Shown: positions 1 through 8,218, counted from the stretch's first letter. The stretch is DNA of 64,000 nt from Streptomyces sp. TG1A-8 (GCF_030499535.1 NZ_JASTLB010000001.1:1860001-1924000); one strand, 5' to 3'. The notes: a model not told the origin generated them from the letters alone. Translations and numbers: made by a program.

Positions 1-1
1 G

Positions 2-145
2 GGGAGCGAGCGGAGCCTGGACTTCGACGTCTACCGGCACGGCGTCCGGGGCTTCGCCCCGGGCAGCGCCCTGGCCGCGACCCGCCGCGCCGCCTACCGG
101 GGGTCACGGCGGGGCCGCCGGGAGCGGCCCCGCCGCAACGGCTGA
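2..145 (+). CDS. C-terminal end of an unidentified protein (partial)
   Basis: The window opens inside this frame, so only the last 47 codons are visible before a TGA stop. The frame is open to the edge, uses G or C at nearly every third position, and ends in a strongly basic tail (RRGRRERPRRNG). No domain can be assigned from so short a piece. It converges on the next gene with about ten bases between the two stops, so no separate terminator fits there. Confidence 0.5.
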   Translation, partial: GSERSLDFDVYRHGVRGFAPGSALAATRRAAYRGSRRGRRERPRRNG

Positions 146-155
146 TCCCGGCGGC

Positions 156-689
156 TCACCGGCCGTGGGCGCTCGCGCGCGGCAGGGGGCCGACGCCGGC
201 CCGGCGTCCGGCGCGCAGGGCGGCGTGGCGCTGCCCGGGGCCGGGGCCGCCGCGAGCCGCGAGGGCGTCGCAGACGGCGCCGGCGACGAAGGCGTAGACG
301 GCCTTGTGCAGTACGTCCACGACGAGTTCCCGGCGCGGCCAGGTGGAGGGCGGGGCGCCGACGCCGGTGGCGTTCTCCAGGATCTGGTCGCTGGTGATGC
401 GGACAACGGTGAACTGGGCGGAGGCGAGCGGCCCGCGCAGCCCGGCCTGGGCCATGACCGAACGCAGCACGCCGAGGAGGGCGGCCTGCCCGTAGTGCAT
501 GGCCCGGTTGACCGGCGGCGGCTGTGTGCCGGGGCGCTCGGGCAGGCCGGTCAGGCGCTGCAGGACGCGGGCGGGCACGTACGAGTCCGGCCGGCCGGTG
601 AGGGCCTGCTCGGCCTTCTCCGCGAGGGTCATCGCGACGCCTCCGGCGGCACCGGCGAGGAGTCCCTGCCGCAGTGCGCGTGTGATCAT
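156..689 (-). CDS. Small membrane-associated protein coupled to a Rieske/DUF2231 gene
   Basis: The product is 177 residues. It begins with a Gly/Ala-rich hydrophobic stretch (GLLAGAAGGVAM, about residues 9-20) and has two further weakly hydrophobic segments, near 68-80 and 128-143, so it is probably membrane-associated. No catalytic motif is visible; it resembles the small DUF1440-like membrane proteins of actinobacteria, but I do not recognise it firmly. The ATG overlaps the TGA of the upstream Rieske gene in an ATGA arrangement, so the two are translationally coupled and probably work together. I infer a role in membrane redox or stress physiology from this partner only. Confidence 0.72.
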   Translation of the reverse strand: MITRALRQGLLAGAAGGVAMTLAEKAEQALTGRPDSYVPARVLQRLTGLPERPGTQPPPVNRAMHYGQAALLGVLRSVMAQAGLRGPLASAQFTVVRITSDQILENATGVGAPPSTWPRRELVVDVLHKAVYAFVAGAVCDALAARGGPGPGQRHAALRAGRRAGVGPLPRASAHGR

Positions 690-1621
690 GTCCGGGCGGC
701 CTCCGCTCCCGTCCCGTCCCTGCGGACCTCGCCGTCCCGCAGGCGCAGGCGCACCTCGACGTGGCCGCCGTCCACGATCCGGGTGTCGAAGGCGGGCTGG
801 GGCGCGGTGGCGGGGCCGCGGACGTTCCAGCCGTCCGAGAGCCGGAAGACGCTGCCGTGCCAGGGACACTGGACGCACCCGTCGGCGACGGTGCCCTCGG
901 CCAGCGGTCCGGCGAGGTGGCTGCACCGCTCGGCCAGGGCGTGGATCGTGCCGCCGCTCTCGCGCACCACCAGGACCGGCACGTCGTCCACGCTGCGGCG
1001 CACGGGACGGCCGGCGGGGAACTCGTCCACGGTGCCGATCCGGTGCCAGCCCTGGGTGACGACGTGCGGGACCTCTTCGGCGTGGTTGGCGCCGGAGGCC
1101 TGCCGGTAGGCCATGTGGCCGCCCAGGAAGCCGCCCAGTCCGACCGCGGTGAGTCCCAGGAAGCCGTAGGTGCGGCCGGCCGCGGTACGGCCCTTGATCC
1201 GGCAGGCGAGCGAGGCCGAGTACAGGCCGACGGCCGCCGTGTTGGCGAGGGCGTGCACGAGGCCGACGCGCATCTGCTGCCGGTGCAGTTCCGCCCAGTC
1301 GACGGCGCCCGTCAGCGCGGCCGGCACGGCGGCCGCCAGTCCGACGCCCACCAGCAGGCCGGCCTCGCGGGAACGGCCGGGGCGCAGGTCCAGCACCGCG
1401 GCCGACAGCCAGCTGCCGATCGGCAGCTGCACCATCAGCGGGTGCACCGGATGCCCGATCCACCTGCCGTGCAGCAGGTCCCGGCCGCGCCCCAGCGGCA
1501 GGGCCCGCACCCCGCTGCGCAGCGCCTCGATCACCTTGTCGGCCCGGGGCTCCCGCTCCAAGCGGTCCAGCAGCCGCAGGGCCCTGCTCTGCCGCATCCG
1601 GCGGCGTGGCGTAGTGGTCAT
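686..1621 (-). CDS. Rieske [2Fe-2S] protein fused to a DUF2231 membrane domain
   Basis: This 311-residue protein joins an N-terminal DUF2231 domain (about 45-175, several hydrophobic helices, HPVHP motif at the start) to a C-terminal Rieske domain. The cluster ligands are visible as CSH (Cys233, His235) and CPWH (Cys252, His255). Rieske domains carry out one-electron transfer; no oxygenase catalytic domain follows, so a membrane electron-transfer role is inferred. The ATG at 1621 is chosen because the protein homologous region starts soon after and a GGAGGG lies about 13 bases upstream; an in-frame start 12 codons earlier has no ribosome site. The gene is coupled to the small membrane protein downstream and diverges from the SPW gene. 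Confidence 0.85.
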   Translation of the reverse strand: MTTTPRRRMRQSRALRLLDRLEREPRADKVIEALRSGVRALPLGRGRDLLHGRWIGHPVHPLMVQLPIGSWLSAAVLDLRPGRSREAGLLVGVGLAAAVPAALTGAVDWAELHRQQMRVGLVHALANTAAVGLYSASLACRIKGRTAAGRTYGFLGLTAVGLGGFLGGHMAYRQASGANHAEEVPHVVTQGWHRIGTVDEFPAGRPVRRSVDDVPVLVVRESGGTIHALAERCSHLAGPLAEGTVADGCVQCPWHGSVFRLSDGWNVRGPATAPQPAFDTRIVDGGHVEVRLRLRDGEVRRDGTGAEAART

Positions 1622-1678
1622 GGTCGGCGGGTTTCCCTCCGCGCGGTCAGCAAACAAGGCGGCGTTAGGATGGATTTC

Positions 1679-1702
1679 GGTTCAATTGCCGCTTATGGGT
1701 AC
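1679..1702 (+). promoter_or_regulatory. Candidate SigB-type promoter of the SPW gene
   Basis: The site reads GGTT, then 14 bases, then GGGTAC. This matches the published consensus for SigB-family promoters of Streptomyces coelicolor (GNNT, 14-16 bases, GGGTAY). It lies about 42 bases ahead of the SPW start codon, a normal distance. A SigB-family sigma factor is encoded 4 kb away in the same window. Assignment rests on the match alone. Confidence 0.6.
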
Positions 1703-1743
1703 TCGACAGTTCCAGGATCGTCACCATCCCGAAGGTGAGGACA

Positions 1744-2229
1744 ATGGCAACTTCTCCCAGGCCGTCCATGGAAACGCATCCGGATATCGTCGACATGCGG
1801 CACCGCCACGAGATGGCCGAGCACGCCACGAGCACCCCCAGGGGCCAGGCCGTCGAGACCCTGGCCCTGCTCACCGGTCTGTACCTCGCGGCATCCCCCT
1901 GGATCGCGGGGTTCAACAACCTGTCGACCCTGACGGTCACCAACCTGCTCACCGGCCTCGCCTACGCGCTGCTGATGAGCGGCGGCTTCGGCCGGGCCTA
2001 CGAACGGACCCACGGCATGGCGTGGGCGGCCTGCGCCCTGGGCCTGTGGACCATCGTGGCCCCCTGGGTGATCGCGGGTGACGTCAGTACGACCAGGACG
2101 ATCGTGAACAACGTGATCACCGGGGCGCTGGCCCTCCTGCTGGCCCTGGCCGCCAGCGCGGCCGCGCGGGCGGAGTCGTCCTCCGGGCGGCGGGACATGT
2201 CGGCGTCCTACGGAGCGGGGCGCAGCTGA
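1744..2229 (+). CDS. SPW repeat-containing integral membrane protein
   Basis: The 161-residue product has four hydrophobic segments arranged as two repeats, each ending in a PW motif (AASPWIAGF near 50 and VAPWVIAG near 105), the hallmark of SPW-repeat membrane proteins. The soluble N-terminus of about 35 residues is polar and His-rich. Molecular function of the family is unknown. The ATG at 1744 follows GAAGG by 8 bases; a GTG three codons earlier overlaps that site and is less likely. The promoter ahead of it fits the SigB class, so expression during osmotic or oxidative stress is inferred. Confidence 0.85.
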   Translation: MATSPRPSMETHPDIVDMRHRHEMAEHATSTPRGQAVETLALLTGLYLAASPWIAGFNNLSTLTVTNLLTGLAYALLMSGGFGRAYERTHGMAWAACALGLWTIVAPWVIAGDVSTTRTIVNNVITGALALLLALAASAAARAESSSGRRDMSASYGAGRS

Positions 2230-2309
2230 GCGCACGGCCTCCGGGTCCCTCGCCCCAGTGGGCCCCGCCGACCGGGGTCCACCGGGTCCGGGCACCGCCG
2301 TGCCGGCGC

Positions 2310-3404
2310 TCAGGGCATGCCGCCGGTCTCGACGAGCAGGGCGATGACGGCGGCGAGGCCGCCCTCGGCCAGCGCCTGGCGCTGCCGGTCGGCGCCCGTG
2401 CCCTGCTGCAGCAGGCGGTGGACGAGCGAGGTCACCTCACGGGTGTCGCCGGCCGCGTCGAGCGCGGGGCCGACGTGCTCCAGCAGCCCGTACACCGCGT
2501 CCCCGGCCCGGCGGCGTTCCCCTCCCGGCAGAATCAGCTCACCGCTCAGTCCGTAGCGGGCGGCCTGCCACATCGCCACGTCGATCAGCTCCGCAGGGAT
2601 GTCGGGAGCCTTGCGGCCGGCCGCCGCCTCGCCGACGGCGGTGTCCACCAGGGCGCGCACCAGTCCGGCGAACATCACCGCCTCGTCGGTCCGCAGCTGG
2701 ACGTCCAGGCAGCGGACCTCGACCGTGGGGTAGGTCTCGGACAGGCGCGCCTGCCAGTACAGCTGGCCGGTGTCGCTGATCACCTTGGTCGACAGCAGCC
2801 GCCGTACCCGGACGTCGTAGTCCGCCTCGTCGGCGAAGCACGGCGGGACGCCGCTGACCGGCCAGCGGCCGAACACCACGGTGCGCCAGCTGGCGAAGCC
2901 CGTGTCGTGGCCCTCCCAGAACGGGGAGTTCGCCCCCATGGCGGTCAGCACGGGCAGCCAGACCCGGATCCGGTTGAGCACCTGCACCGCCGCCCTGCGG
3001 CCGGGCACGGCGACGTGGACGTGCATGCCGTCGACCATCTGCTCGGCCACCAGCTGCGGTGCCTGCTGCTGCATGACCCGGTAGCGGGCCTGGTCGGTGA
3101 CGGGCACCGGCAGGGCCTGGCGCAGCGGGGGCGTGCCGCTGGCGATGATGCGGCAGCCGTGCGTCTCCGCCGCCCCGGCCACGGCGTGCCGCAGCCGCAG
3201 CAGGTGACCGCCGACCTCCTCCAGCGAGCCGCACACCGGGGTGGCCACCTCCACCTGTGCCTGCAGCAGCTCCGACTGGATCTCCCGGGCGGTGACGAAC
3301 GGCTCCAGGCCGGCCGCGGCCCGGACCTTCTCCGCGCGCGCCACGAGCCGGCCCGTGACCGGCTCCACCAGCATGTACTCCTCTTCGACACCGACGGTCG
3401 TCAT
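2310..3404 (-). CDS. Carboxylate-amine ligase of the GCS2 (YbdK/glutamate-cysteine ligase 2) family
   Basis: The 364-residue protein starts [13 protein letters not shown], the typical beginning of GCS2 ATP-grasp-like ligases; the acidic EEE binds metal-ATP in the family. Further family blocks are visible: HVHVAVP near 130, a GANSPFWEG block near 155, and EVRCLDVQ near 230. These enzymes join glutamate or a related carboxylate to an amine such as cysteine; the exact substrate here is unknown. The length is normal. The ATG is preceded by GGGAGGT at 7 bases. The gene converges on the SPW gene and stands alone, but sits among stress genes, which fits a thiol or osmolyte role. Confidence 0.85.
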   Translation of the reverse strand: MTTVGVEEEYMLVEPVTGRLVARAEKVRAAAGLEPFVTAREIQSELLQAQVEVATPVCGSLEEVGGHLLRLRHAVAGAAETHGCRIIASGTPPLRQALPVPVTDQARYRVMQQQAPQLVAEQMVDGMHVHVAVPGRRAAVQVLNRIRVWLPVLTAMGANSPFWEGHDTGFASWRTVVFGRWPVSGVPPCFADEADYDVRVRRLLSTKVISDTGQLYWQARLSETYPTVEVRCLDVQLRTDEAVMFAGLVRALVDTAVGEAAAGRKAPDIPAELIDVAMWQAARYGLSGELILPGGERRRAGDAVYGLLEHVGPALDAAGDTREVTSLVHRLLQQGTGADRQRQALAEGGLAAVIALLVETGGMP

Positions 3405-3554
3405 CGCAGACCTCCCGCTTTCGGCGGCGCACCGCCTCGGAAGGAGCGGGCGCGCCCCGGGCCGGCCGCCCACTGCCCGGCGTCGCCCCCGTCGTCCCGA
3501 GTGCCGCTCCAGATGCCACCATCGTGCCTGCTCGCGCAGGACGCCAGCGCAGAA

Positions 3555-3586
3555 ACACGCCGTGCGGCGTACGCCGCACGGCGTGT
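3555..3586. terminator. 32-bp perfect palindrome, probable terminator
   Basis: Two 16-base arms (left arm ACACGCCGTGCGGCGT) form an uninterrupted palindrome centred between 3570 and 3571. It lies about 40 bases past the hemerythrin stop on the minus strand and ahead of the ligase gene, so it can end the ferritin-hemerythrin transcript. There is no U-tract, as is usual in Streptomyces. Confidence 0.6.
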
Positions 3587-3625
3587 GTCCGGAACCCGCC
3601 GGCCGGCGGGGCGGTGTCCGCGGGC

Positions 3626-4216
3626 TCAGTCGCGGCCCATGGCCTTGCGGACGACGTCCTTGGTGCGGTCCATGAGCGCGGCGACGGGGCCGAGGGCCAT
3701 GTTGGCCGCGGCGGACTCGACACCGGGGTGGGGCCGGGTCGGTGCCATGGCCTCCGCGGCCTTCACCGCCTTGGCCATGGTGGCGAGGTTGGTGACGTCG
3801 GTGCTGCGGCGGATGTGCGTGAACTCGTAGCGCTCCTCCGCCCGGGCGTGCTCCTGCACGTCCGCGCGCAGCACGCGCAACTCGGTCAGGAACTCCGGGT
3901 CGTCGGGGTCCATGTCGTCCAGGGCCGCGAGGGTCTCCTTGGCGGCCCGCTCCTCGGCGAGCCGGTCCTCGACGACCTGGCCGCCGCCGGACAGCGCCCG
4001 GCGGGCGAAGGGGTGGACGACCTCCTCCTCGGCGGTCTCGTGTACGGCCAGCAGCCGCACCAGGCGGTGGAAGGCATCGCGCCGTTCCCCGCCCTTGCTC
4101 TCCTCGACCTCGTCGAACAGGTTGCGGATGTCGCCGTGCTGGCGCATCAGGAGGGCGACGACGTCGATGTCGGGCACCCGGTCGTCACCGGCCTGCGGGG
4201 TGTGCAGCTCGGACAT
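3626..4216 (-). CDS. Hemerythrin-domain protein
   Basis: The 196-residue product holds a hemerythrin four-helix domain over residues 15-140. The di-iron ligands expected for the family can be placed: His28 (RQHGD), His59 and Glu63 (HETAEEE), His68 (VHPF), and His123/Glu127 (EHARAEE). Such proteins bind oxygen, nitric oxide or store iron; here an oxidative or nitrosative stress role is inferred. The C-terminal 50 residues are Ala/Met-rich and outside the domain. The gene follows the ferritin-like gene by 11 bases and has a weak AGTGAGG ribosome site inside that gap, so the two form an operon. Confidence 0.88.
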   Translation of the reverse strand: MSELHTPQAGDDRVPDIDVVALLMRQHGDIRNLFDEVEESKGGERRDAFHRLVRLLAVHETAEEEVVHPFARRALSGGGQVVEDRLAEERAAKETLAALDDMDPDDPEFLTELRVLRADVQEHARAEERYEFTHIRRSTDVTNLATMAKAVKAAEAMAPTRPHPGVESAAANMALGPVAALMDRTKDVVRKAMGRD

Positions 4217-4227
4217 GTGCGGCCGCC

Positions 4228-5427
4228 TCACTTCTCGCGCATCGCGGGGTCGGGGTGCTCGCCCTCGGACTGCAACCGGTACTCGCGCCCGAACATCGCG
4301 TCGTGCTCGGCCATGACCCGCTCGCTGGGCGGCTCCTCCCCGCCGTGGATCTGCTCCTGCATCTTCTCGAACCGCTCGTGGGCCTCGCGCACGTAGCCCG
4401 CCCCCAGGGTGGTCAGGTCCATCTGCGTGCCCAGCAGCTCGCGCAGGTACTGCTTGTTCGGCTCGAAGGTGAGCACGTTCGGCAGCTCCGGCGCCAGGAC
4501 CTCCTGCGGCTCGCGGCCGTCGTGACGGCGCATCAGGTCGCAGGCGACGTGCAGGTGCTCCAGCTCCATGTTCAGGTGCAGCTCCCAGATCGCCTTCACC
4601 CTGGGGTCGCTCTCCTGCTCCATGAAGGAGTAGTACAGGTAGCACTCGTTGTACTCGTGGTTGACGAGCTGCTCCCACCACGTCTCACCGGGGTCGACCA
4701 GCGACTCGTAGTGCGTGACGTGCTCCTCCTCGATCAGCCCGATCTCCTGGTAGAGCTGACGGGCGATCGGCTCCATGTAGGTGGGGCCGGTGTTCATGTA
4801 GAAGTTCATCGTCTGCTGCTCCGCCGACATGATCGTCAGGGCGTGCAGCTTCGACAGCGGGTCCGTCGCGCTCTTGTCGTACGGGTCGCGGACGTTGTCG
4901 ACCGGATTGCGGTGGTGGTACTTCGTGGGCCGGCCCGGCATCACCTCGGTGAGGTTGCCGACGATCGACTCCGCCTTGCGGTGCTCGATCATCTCGTACA
5001 GGTTCGCGTACCGGTACAGGTGGTCGAAGTCCTCCAGCACACCGAACTGGTAGGCCTGCTTCAGGTACGGGTCCGGCTCCATCCGGGCCACCCACGCCGT
5101 CAGGTCCACCGCGACCTGCTCGTAGGCGATGGTCGTCTCCAGCACCGACGACACGCCGGGCAGCAGCCAGTTCACGACCTTCTGCTGCTGTGCCTCGATG
5201 TACCGGGTCCGGGCCAGCTGGCGCTTGATCTCGGGGTCGACCGTGTTGCGGGCGAGCTGGTGGCTGAAGAGGATCGCCTCCACCTCGATGCCGTTCATCG
5301 TGATGATCCGGCACCGCGTGTACGGGTCGCAGTGGTCGGGGTCGATCGGCTGCACGTTCAGCTCGCGCCAGCTGCGCAGTTGCCGGTCCAGCGGAATACC
5401 CCGCTGTTCGAGGGGATTGAAAGTCAT
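4228..5427 (-). CDS. Ferritin-like fold protein, conserved in Streptomyces
   Basis: This 399-residue all-helical protein shows repeated Glu/His pairs like those of di-iron carboxylate proteins: TIAYEQVAV near 100, EEEHVTHYES near 240, and NMELEHLHVACDL near 295. It is far longer than a ferritin or Dps subunit, so it is not a simple storage cage; its reaction is unknown. The ATG follows GGAGG by about 9 bases, and the first 40 residues are hydrophilic, so it is likely cytoplasmic. It is the first gene of an operon with the hemerythrin, which suggests joint handling of iron or reactive oxygen. The assignment to the ferritin-like superfamily rests on motif spacing. Confidence 0.8.
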   Translation of the reverse strand: MTFNPLEQRGIPLDRQLRSWRELNVQPIDPDHCDPYTRCRIITMNGIEVEAILFSHQLARNTVDPEIKRQLARTRYIEAQQQKVVNWLLPGVSSVLETTIAYEQVAVDLTAWVARMEPDPYLKQAYQFGVLEDFDHLYRYANLYEMIEHRKAESIVGNLTEVMPGRPTKYHHRNPVDNVRDPYDKSATDPLSKLHALTIMSAEQQTMNFYMNTGPTYMEPIARQLYQEIGLIEEEHVTHYESLVDPGETWWEQLVNHEYNECYLYYSFMEQESDPRVKAIWELHLNMELEHLHVACDLMRRHDGREPQEVLAPELPNVLTFEPNKQYLRELLGTQMDLTTLGAGYVREAHERFEKMQEQIHGGEEPPSERVMAEHDAMFGREYRLQSEGEHPDPAMREK

Positions 5428-5636
5428 GGGGGGTTGCCTCCAGATGCAGGGCAGCTCGTGCGCCGGCGGGTACCCCGCCACGGTCGAAGTGCACAGGCCC
5501 GTCACCGAGTCTGGCCGCCACCGACGGAATTCGGCCGCCCACGACACCCTTGGACCAGGGAGTTCGCCCTGTCAGCCCAGCAAATGTGACAAACACGGCG
5601 ACCATGACTTGGCCGAACCCATGCGCGCGGGAGGGA

Positions 5637-5672
5637 GTTGTGGCCGCGCGCCCACGGGCGCGCGGCCACAAC
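5637..5672 (-). terminator. Hairpin terminator, distal of a tandem pair
   Basis: Two perfect 17-base arms (GTTGTGGCCGCGCGCCC and its complement) are separated by only two bases. It lies about 80 bases beyond the sigma-factor stop on the minus strand and would form a very stable hairpin without a U-tract. Confidence 0.75.
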
Positions 5673-5675
5673 GAC

Positions 5676-5712
5676 GCACCCCCCGACGGCCACCGGGCCG
5701 GTCGGGGGGTGC
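5676..5712 (-). terminator. Hairpin terminator, proximal of a tandem pair
   Basis: The arms GCACCCCCCGAC and GTCGGGGGGTGC pair over 12 bases, with a GGCC/GGCC inner extension. It sits 37 bases past the sigma-factor stop, so it is the first terminator met by that transcript. Confidence 0.7.
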
Positions 5713-5748
5713 GGGGAACACTGACGCCGGGCGTCGCCGGCGCGGACG

Positions 5749-6591
5749 TCACTGGGTGCTGAGCATGCCTTCGCGCAGGCGGCCCAGCAGGCGGGAGATC
5801 AGACGGGAGACGTGCATCTGGGAGACGCCCAGGCGCTCGCCGATCTCCTTCTGGGTCAGCTCCTCGACGAACCGCCAGTGGATGATCTGCCGGTCGCGCT
5901 CGTCGAGCGCGGCGATCATCGGAGCCAGGGCGTGGAAGTCCTCGACCAGGCCGAGCGCGGCGTCGTCGTTGCCGATGAAGTCCGCCAGCGCGGCCTCGCC
6001 GTCCTCGCTGCCGCTGATCGCCGCGTCCAGGGAGGCCGAGGTGTAGCCGTTCGAGGCCAAGCGCGCCTCGATGACCTCGTCCTCGGGCAGGCTCATCAGC
6101 TCGGACAGTTCCTTGGTCGTCGGCGTCCGGCCCAGCCGGCTGCGCAGCTCCTCGGTGGCACGGGCCAGCTGCACGCGGGCCTCCTGCAGCCGCCGGGGCA
6201 CGTGCACGGCCCAGGAGGTGTCCCGGAAGAACCGCTTGATCTCGCCCACGATGTAGGGGATGGCGAACGAGGTGAACTCCACCTCGCGGGACAGCTCGAA
6301 CCGGTCGATGGCCTTGATCAGGCCGATCATCCCGACCTGGACGATGTCCTCCATCTCCTCCGGGCCGCGGCTGCGGAACCGGCCGGCCGCGAAGCGCACC
6401 AGGGACATGTTCATCTCGATCAGCGTGTTGCGCGCGTACTGGTACTCGGGCGTCCCCTCCTCCAGCACCTCGAGCTGGTCGAAGAAGAGCCGAGACAACT
6501 CCCGCGCGTCCTTGGGCGCAACCTTGGACGGATCCACGATTTCCGGAATGTCCACGGTCTGCTCCGTGACCTGCACGGTCGTCGTCACCAT
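5749..6591 (-). CDS. RNA polymerase sigma factor, SigB/SigF/SigG family
   Basis: The 280-residue protein has the group-3 sigma order: region 2 at about 50-120 (SLVRFAAGRF, DIVQVGMIGLIKAIDRF, FTSFAIPYIVGEIKRFFRD), region 3 at about 130-190 (PRRLQEARVQL), and region 4 at 220-275 (WRFVEELTQKEIGERLGVSQ, then MHVSRLISR). It lacks the long region 1.1 of HrdB. Streptomyces has many such paralogues controlled by anti-sigma/anti-anti-sigma partner switching; no anti-sigma gene is adjacent here. ATG at 6591 follows GGGAGGG by 7 bases. A promoter of its own consensus class lies upstream, so autoregulation is likely. Which member of the family it is cannot be said from sequence alone. Confidence 0.92.
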   Translation of the reverse strand: MVTTTVQVTEQTVDIPEIVDPSKVAPKDARELSRLFFDQLEVLEEGTPEYQYARNTLIEMNMSLVRFAAGRFRSRGPEEMEDIVQVGMIGLIKAIDRFELSREVEFTSFAIPYIVGEIKRFFRDTSWAVHVPRRLQEARVQLARATEELRSRLGRTPTTKELSELMSLPEDEVIEARLASNGYTSASLDAAISGSEDGEAALADFIGNDDAALGLVEDFHALAPMIAALDERDRQIIHWRFVEELTQKEIGERLGVSQMHVSRLISRLLGRLREGMLSTQ

Positions 6592-6655
6592 GATGCGCCC
6601 TCCCACTCGATCGGCCGTCGCTCCGGCCATCTCTCCCCGGCCGGGCAAGACGCGC

Positions 6656-6680
6656 ATACCCCGGCATGCACGGAGCATGC
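6656..6680 (-). promoter_or_regulatory. Candidate SigB-type autoregulatory promoter of the sigma gene
   Basis: Read on the minus strand the site is GCAT, 15 bases, GGGTAT, which fits the GNNT-N14-16-GGGTAY consensus. It lies about 65 bases before the sigma-factor ATG. A perfect inverted repeat, GGCATGC-ACGGA-GCATGCC (6663-6681), overlaps the spacer and could also be a binding site. Confidence 0.55.
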
Positions 6681-7329
6681 CTCATTCATTCGGGACTACT
6701 TCGGAACCACTCGGACGCCGGGTTCCCGGCCCCGCCCGGCCCCGCGCCACCCGCGCCGTCCCGGGGGCCACCACCGGTGCGGCCACGCGCCGGGACGGTC
6801 CCCGGCGCCCCCGCACGACCTGGGCGACCGGCACGGGGGAACCGCGGGCGGCACGCGTACGGCGACCCGCGCCGTCCGGGTCCGGCGGACTCGACGGGGG
6901 CTCCCGCGGCGGCCGTGCCGGGAGCCGGTGACGGGGCGATCGCCGTCGCGGCGGTCCGCGGCCCGCGGACGGCCCGGGCGAGGGGGGAATCGGGTCCGGC
7001 GGCGGGAACCCACCCCCTCGGCTCGCGCGGCCGGTTCCGGAGCGCGGGGGTCGGCGGCGACCGCCTTGAGCGGCAGCGGCAAGGGACGCCCCGGGCGGAG
7101 AACCGCTCGGGGTCGCCCCGAAGCCGCCGTTTCCTCGCGCGGGCGACCGGCGGGTGCGGTGCCCCCGCCCGGTGCCCCGGGCCGGCCGGTGCCGGGACGT
7201 GCGCGCCGTCGTGACCGGCCGGGCGCAAGGCGCGCCCCACCACTCGCGACGGGCGGACTTCCGTGCTGGAGGCCGTCCTGGGCCGCCCGGCGGTCCGCCG
7301 GATCGCGGCCCGCCGCCGGCCGGCCGGAC

Positions 7330-7353
7330 GGTCGGCCGGTCGGCCGGTCGGCC
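7330..7353. repeat. Three tandem copies of GGTCGGCC
   Basis: The 8-base unit is repeated exactly three times inside a longer GGCCGG-rich run. It is in the gene-free stretch downstream of the cold-shock gene. No function is evident. Confidence 0.7.
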
Positions 7354-7382
7354 GGCGGCGGACCGGTCGGCGTGGTTGTCGT

Positions 7383-7424
7383 CGGGCCAGTGGGCCGGGG
7401 CGACGGCCTCGGCCCACTGGCCCG
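7383..7424 (-). terminator. Inverted repeat, probable terminator of the cold-shock transcript
   Basis: Perfect 15-base arms (CGGGCCAGTGGGCCG at 7383-7397 and its complement at 7410-7424) flank a 12-base loop. The nearest gene that could end here is the cold-shock gene, about 280 bases upstream on the minus strand. Confidence 0.45.
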
Positions 7425-7699
7425 TCAGGACCGGGGGGGCGCCCCCGCCCGACGCCGACGCGTCAGGAAGGCGCCCGAAACCCGGGTCCCACGGTCGGGG
7501 AGGCTCGGCCGGGTCCAGCGGGGCGGGTCGGGAACTGGTGGTCCGCCGGCCGCGTTCCCGATCGGGAAGGCGGCTGCGCCACGGATCCCCCCGGCGCCCG
7601 GCCCGCGCGCGGGTCCCCCGTCCGGCTTGAAGCACTGCCCGCGCGGGCTGCGGCAGCCACCGGACGCGGCGTGCGCTGGCCCACGGGCAGAGCCGGAGG

Positions 7700-7903
7700 T
7701 CAGACCGGGGTGATGTTCTCGGCCTGCGGACCCTTCTGCCCCTGCGTGACGTCGAACGTCACGGCCTGCCCCTCCTGGAGCTCACGAAAGCCCGAGGAAT
7801 TGATCGCGGAGTAGTGCGCGAAGACGTCCGGGCCGCCGCCGTCCTGGGCGATGAAACCGAAACCCTTCTCCGCGTTGAACCACTTCACGGTTCCCGTGGC
7901 CAT
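7700..7903 (-). CDS. Cold-shock domain protein, CspA family
   Basis: The 67-residue protein is a single cold-shock domain. RNP1 is visible as KGFGFI (about 13-18) and RNP2 as DVFAHYSAI (26-34); the start [14 protein letters not shown] is standard. These proteins bind single-stranded RNA and act as RNA chaperones. The ATG at 7901-7903 follows GGAAGGG; a second ATG two codons earlier in frame overlaps the spacer and is less likely. The gene is monocistronic, with a hairpin in its leader just before the ribosome site. Confidence 0.95.
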   Translation of the reverse strand: MATGTVKWFNAEKGFGFIAQDGGGPDVFAHYSAINSSGFRELQEGQAVTFDVTQGQKGPQAENITPV

Positions 7904-7926
7904 GATCATCCCTTCCGGTCGGTGAA

Positions 7927-7950
7927 CGCCTCCCGCTCGTGCGGGAGGCG
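7927..7950 (-). promoter_or_regulatory. Leader hairpin upstream of the cold-shock ribosome site
   Basis: Perfect 10-base arms (CGCCTCCCGC and GCGGGAGGCG) enclose a TCGT loop 24 bases before the csp ATG. On the minus-strand RNA the hairpin ends just ahead of the GGAAGGG ribosome site. Structured leaders control many cold-shock mRNAs; regulation here is inferred. Confidence 0.5.
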
Positions 7951-8212
7951 GAGGTGATCGCCCTGGTTCCCGCAGCACCGCACGGCAAAACACCCCCACC
8001 GGAGCGTGGGCGAAGGAGGAATCCGCACCCCGACAGCCGACGCAGGCACAGGCGCCGGGCGTCGGACGCCGCGTCACCGCGGGAACGACCGCACGCCGCG
8101 CACCGAGCGCCGGCCCCGGAACCCGGGACCCGGGACCGGCGCTCGGAGTGTCCCCGCGGCCGGCCGTCCTGCCCGGTGGCCCCACCGCTCAGTCGGCCGG
8201 GCGGCCGGTGAA

Positions 8213-8218
8213 TACAAT
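8213..8218 (+). promoter_or_regulatory. Candidate -10 element of a leaderless gene
   Basis: TACAAT lies 7 bases before the GTG start at 8226, so the transcript would begin at or next to the start codon. No Shine-Dalgarno sequence precedes the GTG, which supports leaderless translation. No good -35 hexamer is visible. Confidence 0.45.

Larger units (their letters stand above)
5428..5748. other. Intergenic stretch with promoter region and two terminators
   Basis: The part near 5428-5600 is the leader and promoter region of the ferritin-like gene; it contains a GGGTAC at 5474-5469 on the minus strand, but no matching GNNT element at 14-16 bases. The rest holds the two hairpins listed separately. 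No gene was found. Confidence 0.7.
6592..7699. other. Long GC-rich intergenic region without a supported gene
   Basis: About 1.1 kb lies between the sigma-factor start and the cold-shock stop. Frames open through it encode only Arg/Pro/Gly-rich strings with no recognisable domain and no ribosome site. It contains the sigma promoter, three tandem copies of GGTCGGCC at 7330-7353, and a 15-bp hairpin at 7383-7424. Confidence 0.6.

Noticed and set aside
5469..5474. GGGTAC as a SigB promoter for the ferritin-like gene
   Set aside because: No GNNT element is present at 14-16 bases upstream on the minus strand.
7330..7353. Possible CRISPR-like repeats
   Set aside because: Three adjacent 8-base copies have no spacers and no cas genes are present.
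6682..7635. A 317-codon minus-strand frame upstream of the sigma gene
   Set aside because: Pro/Arg/Gly-rich, no ribosome site, no family, and it covers the sigma promoter.
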